NCBI GenBank assembly: GCA_016875665.1
Contig: VGPA01000019.1
Location: forward strand, 1-12,470
DNA: 12,470 nt
Reading direction: 5' to 3'
Source: Chloroflexota bacterium
GTDB lineage: Bacteria > Chloroflexota > Limnocylindria > P2-11E
The position numbers and the translations under genes are program-made. Shown piece by piece: positions 1 to 6,703 of this stretch (position 1 is the first letter of the stretch; every line of letters begins with the position of its first letter). The notes beneath the pieces were generated by a model. It was not told the DNA's origin and searched no databases. It worked only from the letters and a program-made list of their open reading frames with translations.

Positions 1-415
1 CGCGCTGGGCGCGCTCGCACGGATGAGCGTGGCGTCGCTGGTGCGCCTGCCGGCGAGCGAGCTCGCGCGGGCGACCGAAGTCCTCACGCGGCTCGGTCTC
101 GGGCACCGCAGCACCGCCCGGGTCGGCACCCTGAGCGGCGGAGAGCGGCAGCGCGTCGCGATCGGCCGCGCCCTCGTTCAGGGCGCGAGCGTGATCCTCG
201 CCGACGAGCTGGTCGCGCACCTCGACCCCGCGACGGCGGACGGCATCTTCACCGACCTTCGCGCACTCGCGCACGACGGCGTGTCGTTCCTGCTCACGAC
301 CCACGAGCCGGGCGTCGCGAGCGCGTACGCCGACCGCGCCGCCGTGCTGCGGGATGGAGCGATCGCGGTGCTGGCGACGACCGCCGAGTCGCTCAGCGCG
401 GCGCTCGCCGGATGA
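1..415 (+). CDS. phnC: Phosphonate-type ABC transporter ATP-binding protein, 5' truncated by window edge
   Basis: This is the C-terminal part of an ABC ATPase that would power import of phosphonate or a related phosphorus compound at the inner face of the membrane. The reading frame is open from base 2, so the start, the Walker A and the Q-loop lie upstream of the window. Visible motifs are the signature LSGGERQRVAIGRAL (about bases 131-175), Walker B VILADE followed by the D-loop LDP, and the H-loop LLTTHEP. The stop overlaps the next start as ATGA (412-415), so it is translationally coupled to the permease. That permease is PhnE-like, which is the main reason for choosing PhnC over other ABC ATPases. 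One oddity is that the residue after the catalytic Glu is Leu (ADEL) where Pro is usual. Phosphite or phosphonate specificity cannot be told apart here. Confidence 0.85.
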   Translation, partial: ALGALARMSVASLVRLPASELARATEVLTRLGLGHRSTARVGTLSGGERQRVAIGRALVQGASVILADELVAHLDPATADGIFTDLRALAHDGVSFLLTTHEPGVASAYADRAAVLRDGAIAVLATTAESLSAALAG

Positions 416-1176
416 TGCGGCCCGTACTGTGGGCCGCCGCGGCGGTCGCTCTGGTCGCCTCGCTCGCCGACATCGGCCTGCTCGACGCCGCGCGCCTCGG
501 CCGCGGCGTGCGCAATCTCGGGACGTTCGCGGGCGCACTCTTCCCGCCCGACCCGCGCGTCCTGCCCGAGCTGGGTGAAGCGATGGTCGAGACGCTGGAG
601 ATCGCCCTCGTCGGGACGGCGCTCGGCTTCGCGCTCGCGCTCCCGGCCGCACTCCTCGCGAGCCCACTCTTGTTCGGGCCGCTCGTCACCGGCCCGATCA
701 AGCTCGTGCTCGCGTTCGTCCGCACGGTGCCATCGCTGTTCTGGGGGATCGTCTTCGTCGTCGCGGTGGGGCTGGGCGCCGCCGCGGGCGCGCTCGGCAT
801 CGCGGCCTACTCGCTCGGGTATCTCGCCAAGCTGCTGAACGACGCGTTCGACGGGGTGGATCCCGAGGTCATCGAGGCCGTGCGCGGCACCGGCGCGGGA
901 CGGCTCGCGCTGGCCCGCTACGCGCTCCTTCCGGAGAGCGCGAACGCGATCTTCTCGCAGCTGCTGTTCGTGTTCGAGTACAACGTCCGCGCGTCGTCGA
1001 TCATGGGTTTCGTCGGGGCCGGCGGCATCGGCTTCTACCTGCTCGGCTACACCCAGCTCCTCCGCTACGACCTGCTGCTCACCGGGCTGCTGCTGACGCT
1101 CGCGGTGGTGGTCGTCATCGAACGCGTGAGCGCGATCGTGCGGCGCAGCGTCGCCCTCCAGGCGCCGCCGGCCTGA
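412..1176 (+). CDS. phnE: Phosphonate-type ABC transporter permease (PhnE-like)
   Basis: This is an integral membrane permease of 254 residues, a normal length for PhnE, forming the translocation channel for the ATPase encoded just upstream. Hydrophobic segments are visible at about residues 5-19, 63-85, 98-140 (probably two spans), 180-212 and 221-238. The cytoplasmic EAA coupling loop is at about 154-175 (EAVRGTGAGRLALARYALLP). It is followed by a stretch typical of PhnE, IMGFVGAGGIGFYLL (197-211). The ATG at 412 overlaps the phnC stop by four bases. No phnD binding-protein gene is visible and it may lie upstream of the window. The gene converges on chrA with 28 bases between the two stop codons. 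Family and role are well supported, but the exact substrate is inference. Confidence 0.9.
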   Translation: MMRPVLWAAAAVALVASLADIGLLDAARLGRGVRNLGTFAGALFPPDPRVLPELGEAMVETLEIALVGTALGFALALPAALLASPLLFGPLVTGPIKLVLAFVRTVPSLFWGIVFVVAVGLGAAAGALGIAAYSLGYLAKLLNDAFDGVDPEVIEAVRGTGAGRLALARYALLPESANAIFSQLLFVFEYNVRASSIMGFVGAGGIGFYLLGYTQLLRYDLLLTGLLLTLAVVVVIERVSAIVRRSVALQAPPA

Positions 1177-1204
1177 TCCACCAGCTGAGGGGGCGGCTAG
1201 CCCG

Positions 1205-2389
1205 TCAGGGGAGGCTCTGGATCAGGGCGCCGGAGGCGGCCGTGAACGCGACGACGAGCCAGGGCGGAAGCTTCCACGCCATCAGCGCGCCGAACGCCAC
1301 GAGCGCGAGCGCGAAGTCGATCGGCTTGTGGATCGCGTTGGTGCTGACGGGCGTGTAGAGCGCCGCGAGCAGGATGCCCACGACGGAGGCGTTGACGCCC
1401 CGCAGCATCGCCTGAATGTCCGAGCGCGCTCGGAGCACGCCCCACGTTCCCAGCGCCACGTAGGCGAGGAAGAACGAGGGCAGGAAGATGCCCGCGATGG
1501 CGATCGCCGCGCCCATCCCGGCGTTGGGCTCCGGGCCGGAGGCCGCGCCGAGGAACGCCGCGAATGTGAACAGGGGACCGGGCATGGCCTGCGCGGCCGC
1601 GTACCCGGCGAGGAAGGTCTCGTTCGACACCCAGCCCGTCGGCACGACCTCGGGCTGGAGCAGCGGAAGGACCACGCTCCCGCCGCCGAACACGAGCGCA
1701 CCGGAGCGGTAGAAGGCGTCGAAGAGCGCGAGCGCCTGGCCACCCCCCAAGACCTGCCGGGCGAGCGGGAGCCCGACGAGCAGCACGAAGTAGAGCGCGA
1801 GCGAGCCGACCCACACCCAGCGCGGCAGTCGCACGTCGACCGAGGGACGGTCCTGCACGCCCGGCACCGGAAGGAAGCGCCAGCCGACGAGCCCGGCGAC
1901 GACGATGACGACGATGAGCGCGGCCGGCGCCTGCCAGGTGAGCACGGTCGCGGCGGCGAGCAGCGCGATGGTTCCCCGCTCGCGGTCCCACGCGAGGTTG
2001 CGCGCCATGCCCCACACGGCCTGCGCCACCGCGGCGACGGCCACGACCTGCAGGCCGTGGAGCCAGCCCGTGGCCTGCGCGCCGATGCTCTGGAGCGAGA
2101 GCGCGAAGATCGTCATCAGGATCGCCGAGGGGATCGTGAACGCGAACCACGCCGCGACGCCGCCGGGGAAGCCCGCGCGCAGCGTGCCGACCATGATCCC
2201 GAGCTTGCTCGACGCGGCGCCGGGTAAGAACTGTGCGAGCGCGACGAGGTCGGCGAAGGTGCCCTCGTCGATCCACTTGCGGCGATCGACGTACTCGGAG
2301 CGGAAGTAGCCGATGTGCGCGATCGGCCCGCCGAACGAGGTCACGCCGAGGCGCAGCGCGACGGCGAAGACTTCGAGCACCCGACTCAC
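1205..2389 (-). CDS. chrA: Chromate transporter (CHR family, two-domain)
   Basis: This is a 394-residue membrane protein of the chromate ion transporter family, in which characterised members export chromate. The two-domain length is typical of long-chain ChrA. The N-terminal CHR half starts with LGVTSFGGPIAHIGYF (residues 14-29) and contains AQFLPGAASSKLGIMVG. The C-terminal half repeats the fold with ALVFGGGSVVLPLL and AMPGPLFTFAAFLGA. Many hydrophobic helices run through both halves. The start is GTG at 2389-2387, which places the conserved FGGP at the usual distance of about 20 residues from the N-terminus. It stands alone on the minus strand, convergent with phnE, and its upstream side faces the accessory patch 2390-3146. 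Chromate as the physiological substrate is inferred from family membership only. Confidence 0.9.
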   Translation of the reverse strand: MSRVLEVFAVALRLGVTSFGGPIAHIGYFRSEYVDRRKWIDEGTFADLVALAQFLPGAASSKLGIMVGTLRAGFPGGVAAWFAFTIPSAILMTIFALSLQSIGAQATGWLHGLQVVAVAAVAQAVWGMARNLAWDRERGTIALLAAATVLTWQAPAALIVVIVVAGLVGWRFLPVPGVQDRPSVDVRLPRWVWVGSLALYFVLLVGLPLARQVLGGGQALALFDAFYRSGALVFGGGSVVLPLLQPEVVPTGWVSNETFLAGYAAAQAMPGPLFTFAAFLGAASGPEPNAGMGAAIAIAGIFLPSFFLAYVALGTWGVLRARSDIQAMLRGVNASVVGILLAALYTPVSTNAIHKPIDFALALVAFGALMAWKLPPWLVVAFTAASGALIQSLP

Positions 2390-2403
2390 CGCGCGTACCC
2401 TAC

Positions 2404-2655
2404 CGGACCTTCCGACGGCACGACGCGGCAGAGCGTCGGCCCTTCTCGTTCGACTTCGCAGCCGTCGGCGCCACAGGCGAGCAGTCCCTGGCGAAGATCG
2501 ACCAACTAAAGAAGTTGTGGGGTAATGAGAAGTATGGAACGCTCGGCTTCTCGGTCCGCAGGTCCCGCGTCGAGTTCATCAACGCCACCGCGCACGACCC
2601 CGACCGGGGAATCTTCTCGGGAGCCCTCGCTCTGGAAGAATGGGCCGCCCGAGGG
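2404..2655 (+). other. Coding-like fragment, unrecognised, in accessory patch
   Basis: In the frame beginning at base 2404 (phase 1) the translation has balanced, protein-like composition: FDFAAVGATGEQSLAKIDQLK, then WGNEKYGTLGFSVRRSRVEF and INATAHDPDRGIFSGALALEEW. No start codon with a ribosome-binding site belongs clearly to it. The frame runs open without a stop into regions where other frames look more coding. Base usage at about 2505-2540 is less G/C-rich than in the flanking genes. I do not recognise a family. It is best read as a remnant of a transferred gene whose ends are lost, or a chance open frame in high-GC DNA. Confidence 0.3.
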
Positions 2656-2656
2656 C

Positions 2657-2833
2657 ATGGACCCGGACCTCGTGCGCTTGCTGGAGGAGTGGGCCAGGAC
2701 CCCTCCCTCGGAGGAGAACTACGCGGAGGCCGACCGTATTCTGGCCGCGCTCCCCCCGTCGGGGGCTCCGGGACGTACATCAAAGGCGCGGGTGTACCTC
2801 AACTCTCCGAAGCGGAGCACCTCGCCCGAGTAG
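2657..2833 (+). CDS. Small hypothetical protein or gene fragment (58 aa)
   Basis: An ATG at 2657 opens a 58-residue frame beginning MDPDLVRLLEEWARTPPSEE and containing NYAEADRILAALPPSG before a TAG at 2831-2833. The first 35 residues are acidic and helix-prone, like a real small protein. The last 20 (SKARVYLNSPKRSTSPE) are basic and low in complexity. There is no convincing Shine-Dalgarno (GAGGGC just upstream is the best candidate). It lies in the accessory patch between chrA and padR and in a different frame from the coding-like stretches on either side. I recognise no family, and it may equally be part of a gene broken by frameshifts. Confidence 0.3.
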   Translation: MDPDLVRLLEEWARTPPSEENYAEADRILAALPPSGAPGRTSKARVYLNSPKRSTSPE

Positions 2834-2847
2834 CGGGCGGGCGTGAG

Positions 2848-2865
2848 CGGGGCATCAACGCCCCG
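2848..2865. repeat. Small inverted repeat (hairpin)
   Basis: CGGGGC (2848-2853) and GCCCCG (2860-2865) form a perfect 6-bp stem around a 6-base loop. It follows the 58-aa frame by 14 bases and has no T tract. It may be a weak transcription-end or RNA structure, or chance in GC-rich DNA. Confidence 0.3.
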
Positions 2866-2932
2866 TTCGCCGAGCGACTCGCCGCGGCGCGCGAGGACCT
2901 CACCGACCTCTTGCAGCGCAAGCGGGTGCCGA

Positions 2933-3121
2933 GTGACCTACCGCTTCGACGGCACCGAGTACGACTTCCTCTCGAACTTCCACCCGAGCCCGATCTCCCT
3001 GTACGGCAAGACGTACCCGACGGTGGAGCACCCGACGCCGCACACCGTGCAATACGTGCGGACGACGCTCACCCGCGGGACGATATCGCCAGCCTACAGA
3101 GCCGGGCGCGATCCCGGCTAA
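2933..3121 (+). pseudogene. Truncated NADAR (YbiA/DUF1768-type) domain remnant
   Basis: From a GTG at 2933 the frame reads VTYRFDGTEYDFLSNFHPSP then ISLYGKTYPTVEH. This closely follows the start of the NADAR fold (F-x-G-x-Y-x-FLSNF-x-P-S-P-I ... G-x-x-YPTVEH-x-x-Q). NADAR proteins bind or process NAD/ADP-ribose derivatives, and the family is frequent in phage-host conflict and ADP-ribosylation contexts. Only about the first 35 residues are family-like. After TVEH the expected helix (normally A-Y-Q-A-x-K) is replaced by unrelated sequence that stops at TAA 3119-3121, giving 62 residues where about 140-160 are usual. No other frame downstream restores the domain. I infer a fragment left by deletion or rearrangement and unlikely to be catalytically active. 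The sibling fragments around it support a decayed mobile or phage-derived island. Confidence 0.6.
3101..3118. repeat. Perfect inverted repeat at the end of the NADAR remnant
   Basis: GCCGGG (3101-3106) and CCCGGC (3113-3118) form a 6-bp stem with loop CGCGAT, directly before the TAA of the NADAR fragment. No T tract follows on either strand, so it is not a canonical terminator. Confidence 0.4.
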
Positions 3122-3130
3122 CCGGCTTCG

Positions 3131-3160
3131 AAACCGCCGTGCGGTGCTAGCGCGCGGCGG
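3131..3160 (-). terminator. Probable intrinsic terminator of padR, with the stop codon in its loop
   Basis: On the minus strand the arm at 3160-3151 pairs with the arm at 3143-3134, giving 10 positions with one C-A mismatch. The 7-base loop contains the padR TAG (3149-3147). The 3' arm is followed by TTT (3133-3131) on the minus strand. The T run is short, so termination strength is uncertain, but the position exactly at the gene end supports the call. Confidence 0.5.
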
Positions 3161-3524
3161 TGAGCGTGAGGGGCGGCTGCGGAGCCGGCACGCCCTCTTC
3201 GTCCTCGAGCATCTCGCGGACCAGCTCGCGCATCTTGGCCCGGGCCTCGGTCAGCGCGCGCTCGCCGAGCGCGGTGATCTCGTAGTACTTGCGCACCTTG
3301 CCTTCGACGACGCGGTCCTCGCGCTCGAGATACCCCGAGGCCTCCAGCGCGTGCAGGAGCGGGTAGAGCGTGCCGGGCGACAGGTGATAGCCGTGGCGCT
3401 CGAGCTCACCCAGGAACCACACGCCGTAGATCGGGCCCTTGCTCGCGTGGTGGAGGACGTGGACCTTCACGAAGCCGAGGAAGAAGTCGCGGAGCATCTG
3501 GCTTGCGGTCACATTTTCTGGCAT
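3147..3524 (-). CDS. PadR-family transcriptional regulator
   Basis: This is a 125-residue DNA-binding repressor-type protein. The winged-helix domain covers about residues 15-85: FVKVHVLHHASKGPIYGVWF, then the recognition-helix region SPGTLYPLLHALEASGYLER (49-68), and the wing EGKVRKYYEITALGE (74-88). A charged C-terminal helix (about 88-110) would serve dimerisation. I prefer ATG 3524-3522 because GGAGAG stands 6 bases upstream. An alternative GTG at 3593 would add 23 residues and overlap the oppF stop as GTGA, which would imply translational coupling. The gene follows oppD-oppF on the same strand, so it could respond to, or control, that transporter. The ligand is unknown. A CGATATC element sits 29 bases upstream of the start. 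Confidence 0.85.
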   Translation of the reverse strand: MPENVTASQMLRDFFLGFVKVHVLHHASKGPIYGVWFLGELERHGYHLSPGTLYPLLHALEASGYLEREDRVVEGKVRKYYEITALGERALTEARAKMRELVREMLEDEEGVPAPQPPLTLTAAR

Positions 3525-3589
3525 CCCGGTCTCTCCACTGGCACCGTCGGCCGATATCCGTAGCCGAGTGTAGGGCAGCAGAGAGGGGC

Positions 3590-4643
3590 TCACCTAACCA
3601 TCATGCTCCCGCTAGGCGGGGTCGCGACGGCCGCTCCTTCTATTCCGGCGAGCCGGAGCTCGCGCGCCCGATGGCAGCGCACGAAGCGCCCGGGCTCGAG
3701 CTCCTCCCACGCCGGCGCCTCGGTCTTGCAGCGCTCCACCACGTACGGGCAGCGCGGGTGGAAGTAGCAGCCGGACGGGGGCGCCGCGGGGTTCGCGACC
3801 TCGCCGGAGAGCGGGCGCCGCGCGGTGCGCATCCGCGGGTCCGGCTTGGGGACCGCGGCGAGGAGCGCCGAGGTGTACGGGTGCAGCGGCCGCGCGAAGA
3901 GCGGCTCGCGATCCGCCAGCTCGACCATCTGGCCCACGTACATCACCGCGACGCGGTCGCTGATGTGCTTGACCACGCCGATGTTGTGGGCGACGAAGAC
4001 GTAGGTCAGGCCGAAGCGGCCCTGAAGCTCGAGCAGCAGGTTGAGGATCTGGGCCTGCACGGAGACGTCCAGCGCGGACACCGGCTCGTCGGCCACGACG
4101 AGGCTCGGGTTGAGGGCGAGCGCGCGCGATGCCGACCCGCTGACGCTGCCCGCCGCTGAACGCGTGCGGGAAGCGGCGCATGTACTCCGGACGGAGCCCC
4201 ACGAGGCGCAGCAGCTCCTCGACCCGGTCGATGCGCTCCGCGCGACTCTTCATGCCGTTCACCAGCAGCGGCTCGCCGATGATGTCGAGGATCGTCATGC
4301 GCGGGTTCAGCGACGAACACGGGTCCTGGAAGATCAGCTGCATCTCGCGCCGCAGCGGTCGCATCTGTCCGCGCCCCAGCCGCGCGACGTCGACGACGTC
4401 GCCCGAGGCGCGCTTGAACTCGATGGTCCCGCTGGTGGGGTCGATGGCGCGCAGGATGCAGCGCGCCGTCGTGGTCTTGCCGCAGCCGCTCTCGCCGACG
4501 AGCGCGAGGGTCTCGCCCTTGCGGACGTCGAACGACACGTCGTCCACGGCGCGGACCTGCCCCACCACACGCCGCAGCAGTCCGACCCGGATCGGGAAGA
4601 ACTTGCGGAGGGCACGGACCTCCAGGATGTTGCGGTCATCCAC
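3590..4643 (-). pseudogene. oppF: Oligopeptide/dipeptide ABC transporter ATP-binding protein (OppF/DppF), frameshifted
   Basis: This is the second ATPase of a peptide/nickel-type ABC importer. The first frame (GTG 4643 to about 4125) gives Walker A GESGCGKT (residues 50-57), Q-loop Q106 in LIFQDPCSSLNPRM, and signature FSGGQRQRVGIARA (162-175). There the frame breaks. The continuation LALNPSLVVADEPVSALDV, with Walker B, D-loop, H-loop FVAHN and the C-terminal oligo_HPY segment (HPYTSALL, GCYFHPRCPYV), is read in another frame down to TGA 3592-3590. The break falls in the alternating GC run 4120-4128. Restoring two bases (one more CG unit) would give the family-standard ...ARALALNP. Followed without repair, the first frame runs on to 3612 as arginine/proline-rich nonsense. 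The GTG start overlaps the oppD stop by 8 bases. Either the gene is recently inactivated or slippage-variable, or the break is a sequencing or assembly error. Confidence 0.85.
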
Positions 4644-5727
4644 GGCGGGAGATCACCTCCGCGTCCCGCAGATGGCACGCGGCCGAGTGCCGCGGCTCGA
4701 GCAGGATCCGCTGGGGGACGATCTCGTCGCAGATGCCCTTCATGAAGTGCTCGCAGCGCGGGTAGAACGGGCAGCCGGCGGGCCGGTTGAACGGGTGTGG
4801 AATCGACCCCGCAATGGTCGGCGGCCGGACCCGCGCGGTCTGGTTCACGCTCGGGATCGAGCGCAGCAAAGCCTGCGTGTACGGGTGCTGCGGTGCGTGG
4901 AAGATCCGGTCGACGGGGCCCTGCTCGGCGACCCGGCCGAGGTACATCACGACGACGTCGTCCGCCATCTCCGCGATGACGCCGAGGTCGTGCGTGATCA
5001 GCAGAATCGCCATCTTCGTCTTGGCCTGGAGCTCGCGGAGGAGCTCGAGGATCTGGGCCTGCGTGGTCACGTCGAGCGCCGTGGTCGGCTCGTCCGCGAT
5101 CAGGATGCGCGGCTCGCCGGCGAGCGACATCGCGATCATGGCGCGCTGCCGCAGCCCGCCGGAGAGCTGCCACGAGTACTCGCTCATCCGGCCCTCGGGC
5201 CGCGTGACGCCGACCAGTCGCAGGAGCTCGATCGCGCGCTCCCGCACGGCCTTGGGGCCGAGCGTGGAGTGCAGCCGGATCGCCTCGGTGAGCTGGTCGC
5301 CGATGGTGTGGACGGGGCTGAACGACGTCATCGGCTCCTGGAAGACGAGTCCGATCTCCCCGCCCCGGATCTCCCGCATCTCGCGCCCGTCGGGGTCCAG
5401 CTTGGTGAGGTCCTGCTGGTCGCCGTTCGGGCGCCGCAGGAGGATCTCGCCGCCGACGATGCGGCCCGGCCGCTCGACGATGCGCAGGATCGACCGGGCG
5501 GTGACGCTCTTGCCGCAGCCCGTCTCGCCGACCACGCCGAGGGTACGGCCCGCGAAGAGATCGAACGACGCGCCGTCCACGGCTTTGGTCGTGCCTTCGT
5601 CCGCGACGAAGTACGTCTGCAGGTCGCGTACGCGCAGGATGCGGTCCGACTCCGGCGGCGCTGGCCGGGGCGGCTGCGCCCCTCCGGGCGCGGTCGTCGT
5701 CTCAGTCGCCACCGGTCCCCCCAACAC
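4636..5727 (-). CDS. oppD: Oligopeptide/dipeptide ABC transporter ATP-binding protein (OppD/DppD)
   Basis: This is a 363-residue ATPase of a peptide-type importer, complete in all motifs: Walker A GETGCGKS (67-74), Q-loop Q130 in GLVFQEPMTSFSPVHTIGDQ, signature LSGGLRQ (188-194), Walker B ILIADE (208-213), D-loop ALDV and H246 in LLITHDLG. The C-terminal oligo_HPY extension has HPYTQALLRSIPS and four cysteines (C319, C325, C333, C351), as is usual for this subfamily. The first 25 residues are a Pro/Ala-rich, non-conserved tail. The GTG at 5727 is used here, but GTG 5712 is equally possible, with a G-rich run just upstream. It lies directly upstream of and overlaps oppF. No permease or binding protein is in the window, so the membrane partners must be encoded elsewhere. 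Peptide against other substrates cannot be decided. Confidence 0.9.
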   Translation of the reverse strand: MLGGPVATETTTAPGGAQPPRPAPPESDRILRVRDLQTYFVADEGTTKAVDGASFDLFAGRTLGVVGETGCGKSVTARSILRIVERPGRIVGGEILLRRPNGDQQDLTKLDPDGREMREIRGGEIGLVFQEPMTSFSPVHTIGDQLTEAIRLHSTLGPKAVRERAIELLRLVGVTRPEGRMSEYSWQLSGGLRQRAMIAMSLAGEPRILIADEPTTALDVTTQAQILELLRELQAKTKMAILLITHDLGVIAEMADDVVVMYLGRVAEQGPVDRIFHAPQHPYTQALLRSIPSVNQTARVRPPTIAGSIPHPFNRPAGCPFYPRCEHFMKGICDEIVPQRILLEPRHSAACHLRDAEVISRRG

Positions 5728-5732
5728 GAACA

Positions 5733-5742
5733 GCGATATCGC
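5733..5742. promoter_or_regulatory. 10-bp palindrome in the oppD / LLM-oxidoreductase divergent promoter region
   Basis: GCGATATCGC is a perfect palindrome between the divergent starts of oppD (5727 or 5712) and the oxidoreductase (5767). The core CGATATC also occurs upstream of padR (3552-3558) and beyond its 3' end (3081-3087). It is a candidate operator, possibly for the PadR protein. This is inference. Confidence 0.35.
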
Positions 5743-5752
5743 CGCGCGATCC

Positions 5753-5758
5753 TACTAT
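5753..5758 (+). promoter_or_regulatory. Candidate -10 element for a leaderless transcript
   Basis: TACTAT fits the TANNNT form and stands 8 bases before the ATG at 5767, with no Shine-Dalgarno in between. This is the arrangement expected of leaderless mRNAs. No clear -35 box is visible. Confidence 0.4.
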
Positions 5759-5766
5759 CTCCATTG

Positions 5767-6636
5767 ATGATCTCGGCGATGACGCGCCGCGCGACCGTGG
5801 GGTTCTACTTCCGGCCGCAGACGCCGTTGATCGGGGACCTCGTCCGGCTGTGGCGCATGTCCGACGAGTCGACCGTCGACCGGCTCTGGGGCTTCGATCA
5901 CTTGCTCTCGATCGGCCGGGGCAAGGGCAAGGACCCGACGCTGCCCGTCTACGAGGGCCTGACTCTGCTCACCGCGATGGCCACGCTGACCCGCCGCGTG
6001 CGCGTCGGGCTGATGGTCGTGGGCAACCTCTACCGGAGCCCGAGTCTCGTCGCGAAGGCGGCGGTCACGGTCGACCACCTCTCGAACGGCCGCCTCGACA
6101 TGGGCTTCGGCGCCGCGTGGAAGGAGGACGAGTTTCGCGCGCTCGGCATGCCGTTCCCCGATCTCCGTGAGCGGAGCGACCGCTTCGAGGAGGCCTGCGC
6201 GGTGCTGAAGATGCTGTGGACCGCGGACCGCGCGTCGTTCGAGGGCAGGCACTACACGCTGCGCGATGCGATCGCCGAGCCCAAGCCGGTGCAGAAGCCG
6301 CATCCGCCGCTGTGGATCGGCGGCTCGGGGCCCAAGCGCACGCTGCGCACGGCGGCGCGCTTCGCCGATGCCTGGAACTCGCCGAAGATGAGCTTCGACG
6401 AGAACATCGCGCTCGGCCGCGTGCTCGACGGACACTGCGCGGCGATCGGCCGCGACCCGCGGTCCATCCTCCGTTCAGTCGAGGTGCCGTCGGATCCCGA
6501 CGCGGCGCAGCGCGCGGCCGAGGCCTATCTCGCCGCGGGCGTCACCGATTTCGTGCTGCGCCTGGACGACGACGACCTGCTCGGCGACGCGGAGCGGAAG
6601 ATCCGCGATCTCGTTCCGCGCCTGCAGGCGCTCTGA
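5767..6636 (+). CDS. LLM-family oxidoreductase (luciferase-like, probably F420- or FMN-dependent)
   Basis: This is a 289-residue TIM-barrel flavin/deazaflavin oxidoreductase of the bacterial luciferase-like superfamily, presumably cytosolic. Family marks are the N-terminal strand VGFYFRPQTP, WGFDHLLSIG (about 42-51), LTLLTAMATLTRRVRVGLMV (about 64-83), YRSPSLVAKAAVTVDHLSNG with RLDMGFGAAWKEDEFRALGM, then PKPVQKPHPPLWIGGSGPKRTL and the closing strand/helix around VTDFVLRLDD. The SNGRLDMGFGAAW and PPLWIGGSG segments are the most diagnostic. The substrate is unknown. ATG 5767 lies 8 bases after TACTAT; ATG 5779 is a possible alternative start. No Shine-Dalgarno is visible for either. It diverges from oppD and is followed by dapL 67 bases later. 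Whether F420 or FMN is used cannot be read from this sequence. Confidence 0.85.
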   Translation: MISAMTRRATVGFYFRPQTPLIGDLVRLWRMSDESTVDRLWGFDHLLSIGRGKGKDPTLPVYEGLTLLTAMATLTRRVRVGLMVVGNLYRSPSLVAKAAVTVDHLSNGRLDMGFGAAWKEDEFRALGMPFPDLRERSDRFEEACAVLKMLWTADRASFEGRHYTLRDAIAEPKPVQKPHPPLWIGGSGPKRTLRTAARFADAWNSPKMSFDENIALGRVLDGHCAAIGRDPRSILRSVEVPSDPDAAQRAAEAYLAAGVTDFVLRLDDDDLLGDAERKIRDLVPRLQAL

Positions 6637-6659
6637 TGATTCGCGCGATCGCCGCGCGG

Positions 6660-6698
6660 TACAGTGGGCACTCCGCCGCATCCATTCAGCAGGGGAGG
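6660..6698 (+). promoter_or_regulatory. Candidate dapL promoter element and ribosome-binding site
   Basis: TACAGT (6660-6665) resembles a -10 box in the gap between the oxidoreductase and dapL, though no -35 is evident. AGGGGAGG (6691-6698) is a strong Shine-Dalgarno 5 bases before GTG 6704 and fixes that start. Confidence 0.4.
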
Positions 6699-6703
6699 CA
6701 TGC

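Noticed and set aside
1177..1204. Possible bidirectional terminator between phnE and chrA (CTGA...TCAG with inner GGC/GCC)
   Set aside because: The stem is interrupted asymmetrically and lacks a T tract on both strands.
1328..2227. A 299-codon plus-strand open frame across chrA
   Set aside because: It is an antisense mirror of a well-conserved CHR-family protein; the translation is charged low-complexity sequence typical of high-GC shadow frames.
3119..3143. GGCTTCGAAACCG resembling a tRNA T-arm, which could mark an integration site
   Set aside because: The flanking bases do not form a 5-bp stem around TTCGAAA, and no acceptor or anticodon arm is found upstream. It cannot be supported as a tRNA or att site.
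4180..6636. A very long plus-strand open frame continuous with the LLM oxidoreductase (over 800 codons)
   Set aside because: Upstream of 5767 it is antisense to oppD and oppF, has arginine/aspartate-rich low-complexity translation and no domain. The oxidoreductase fold begins at about 5767-5779.
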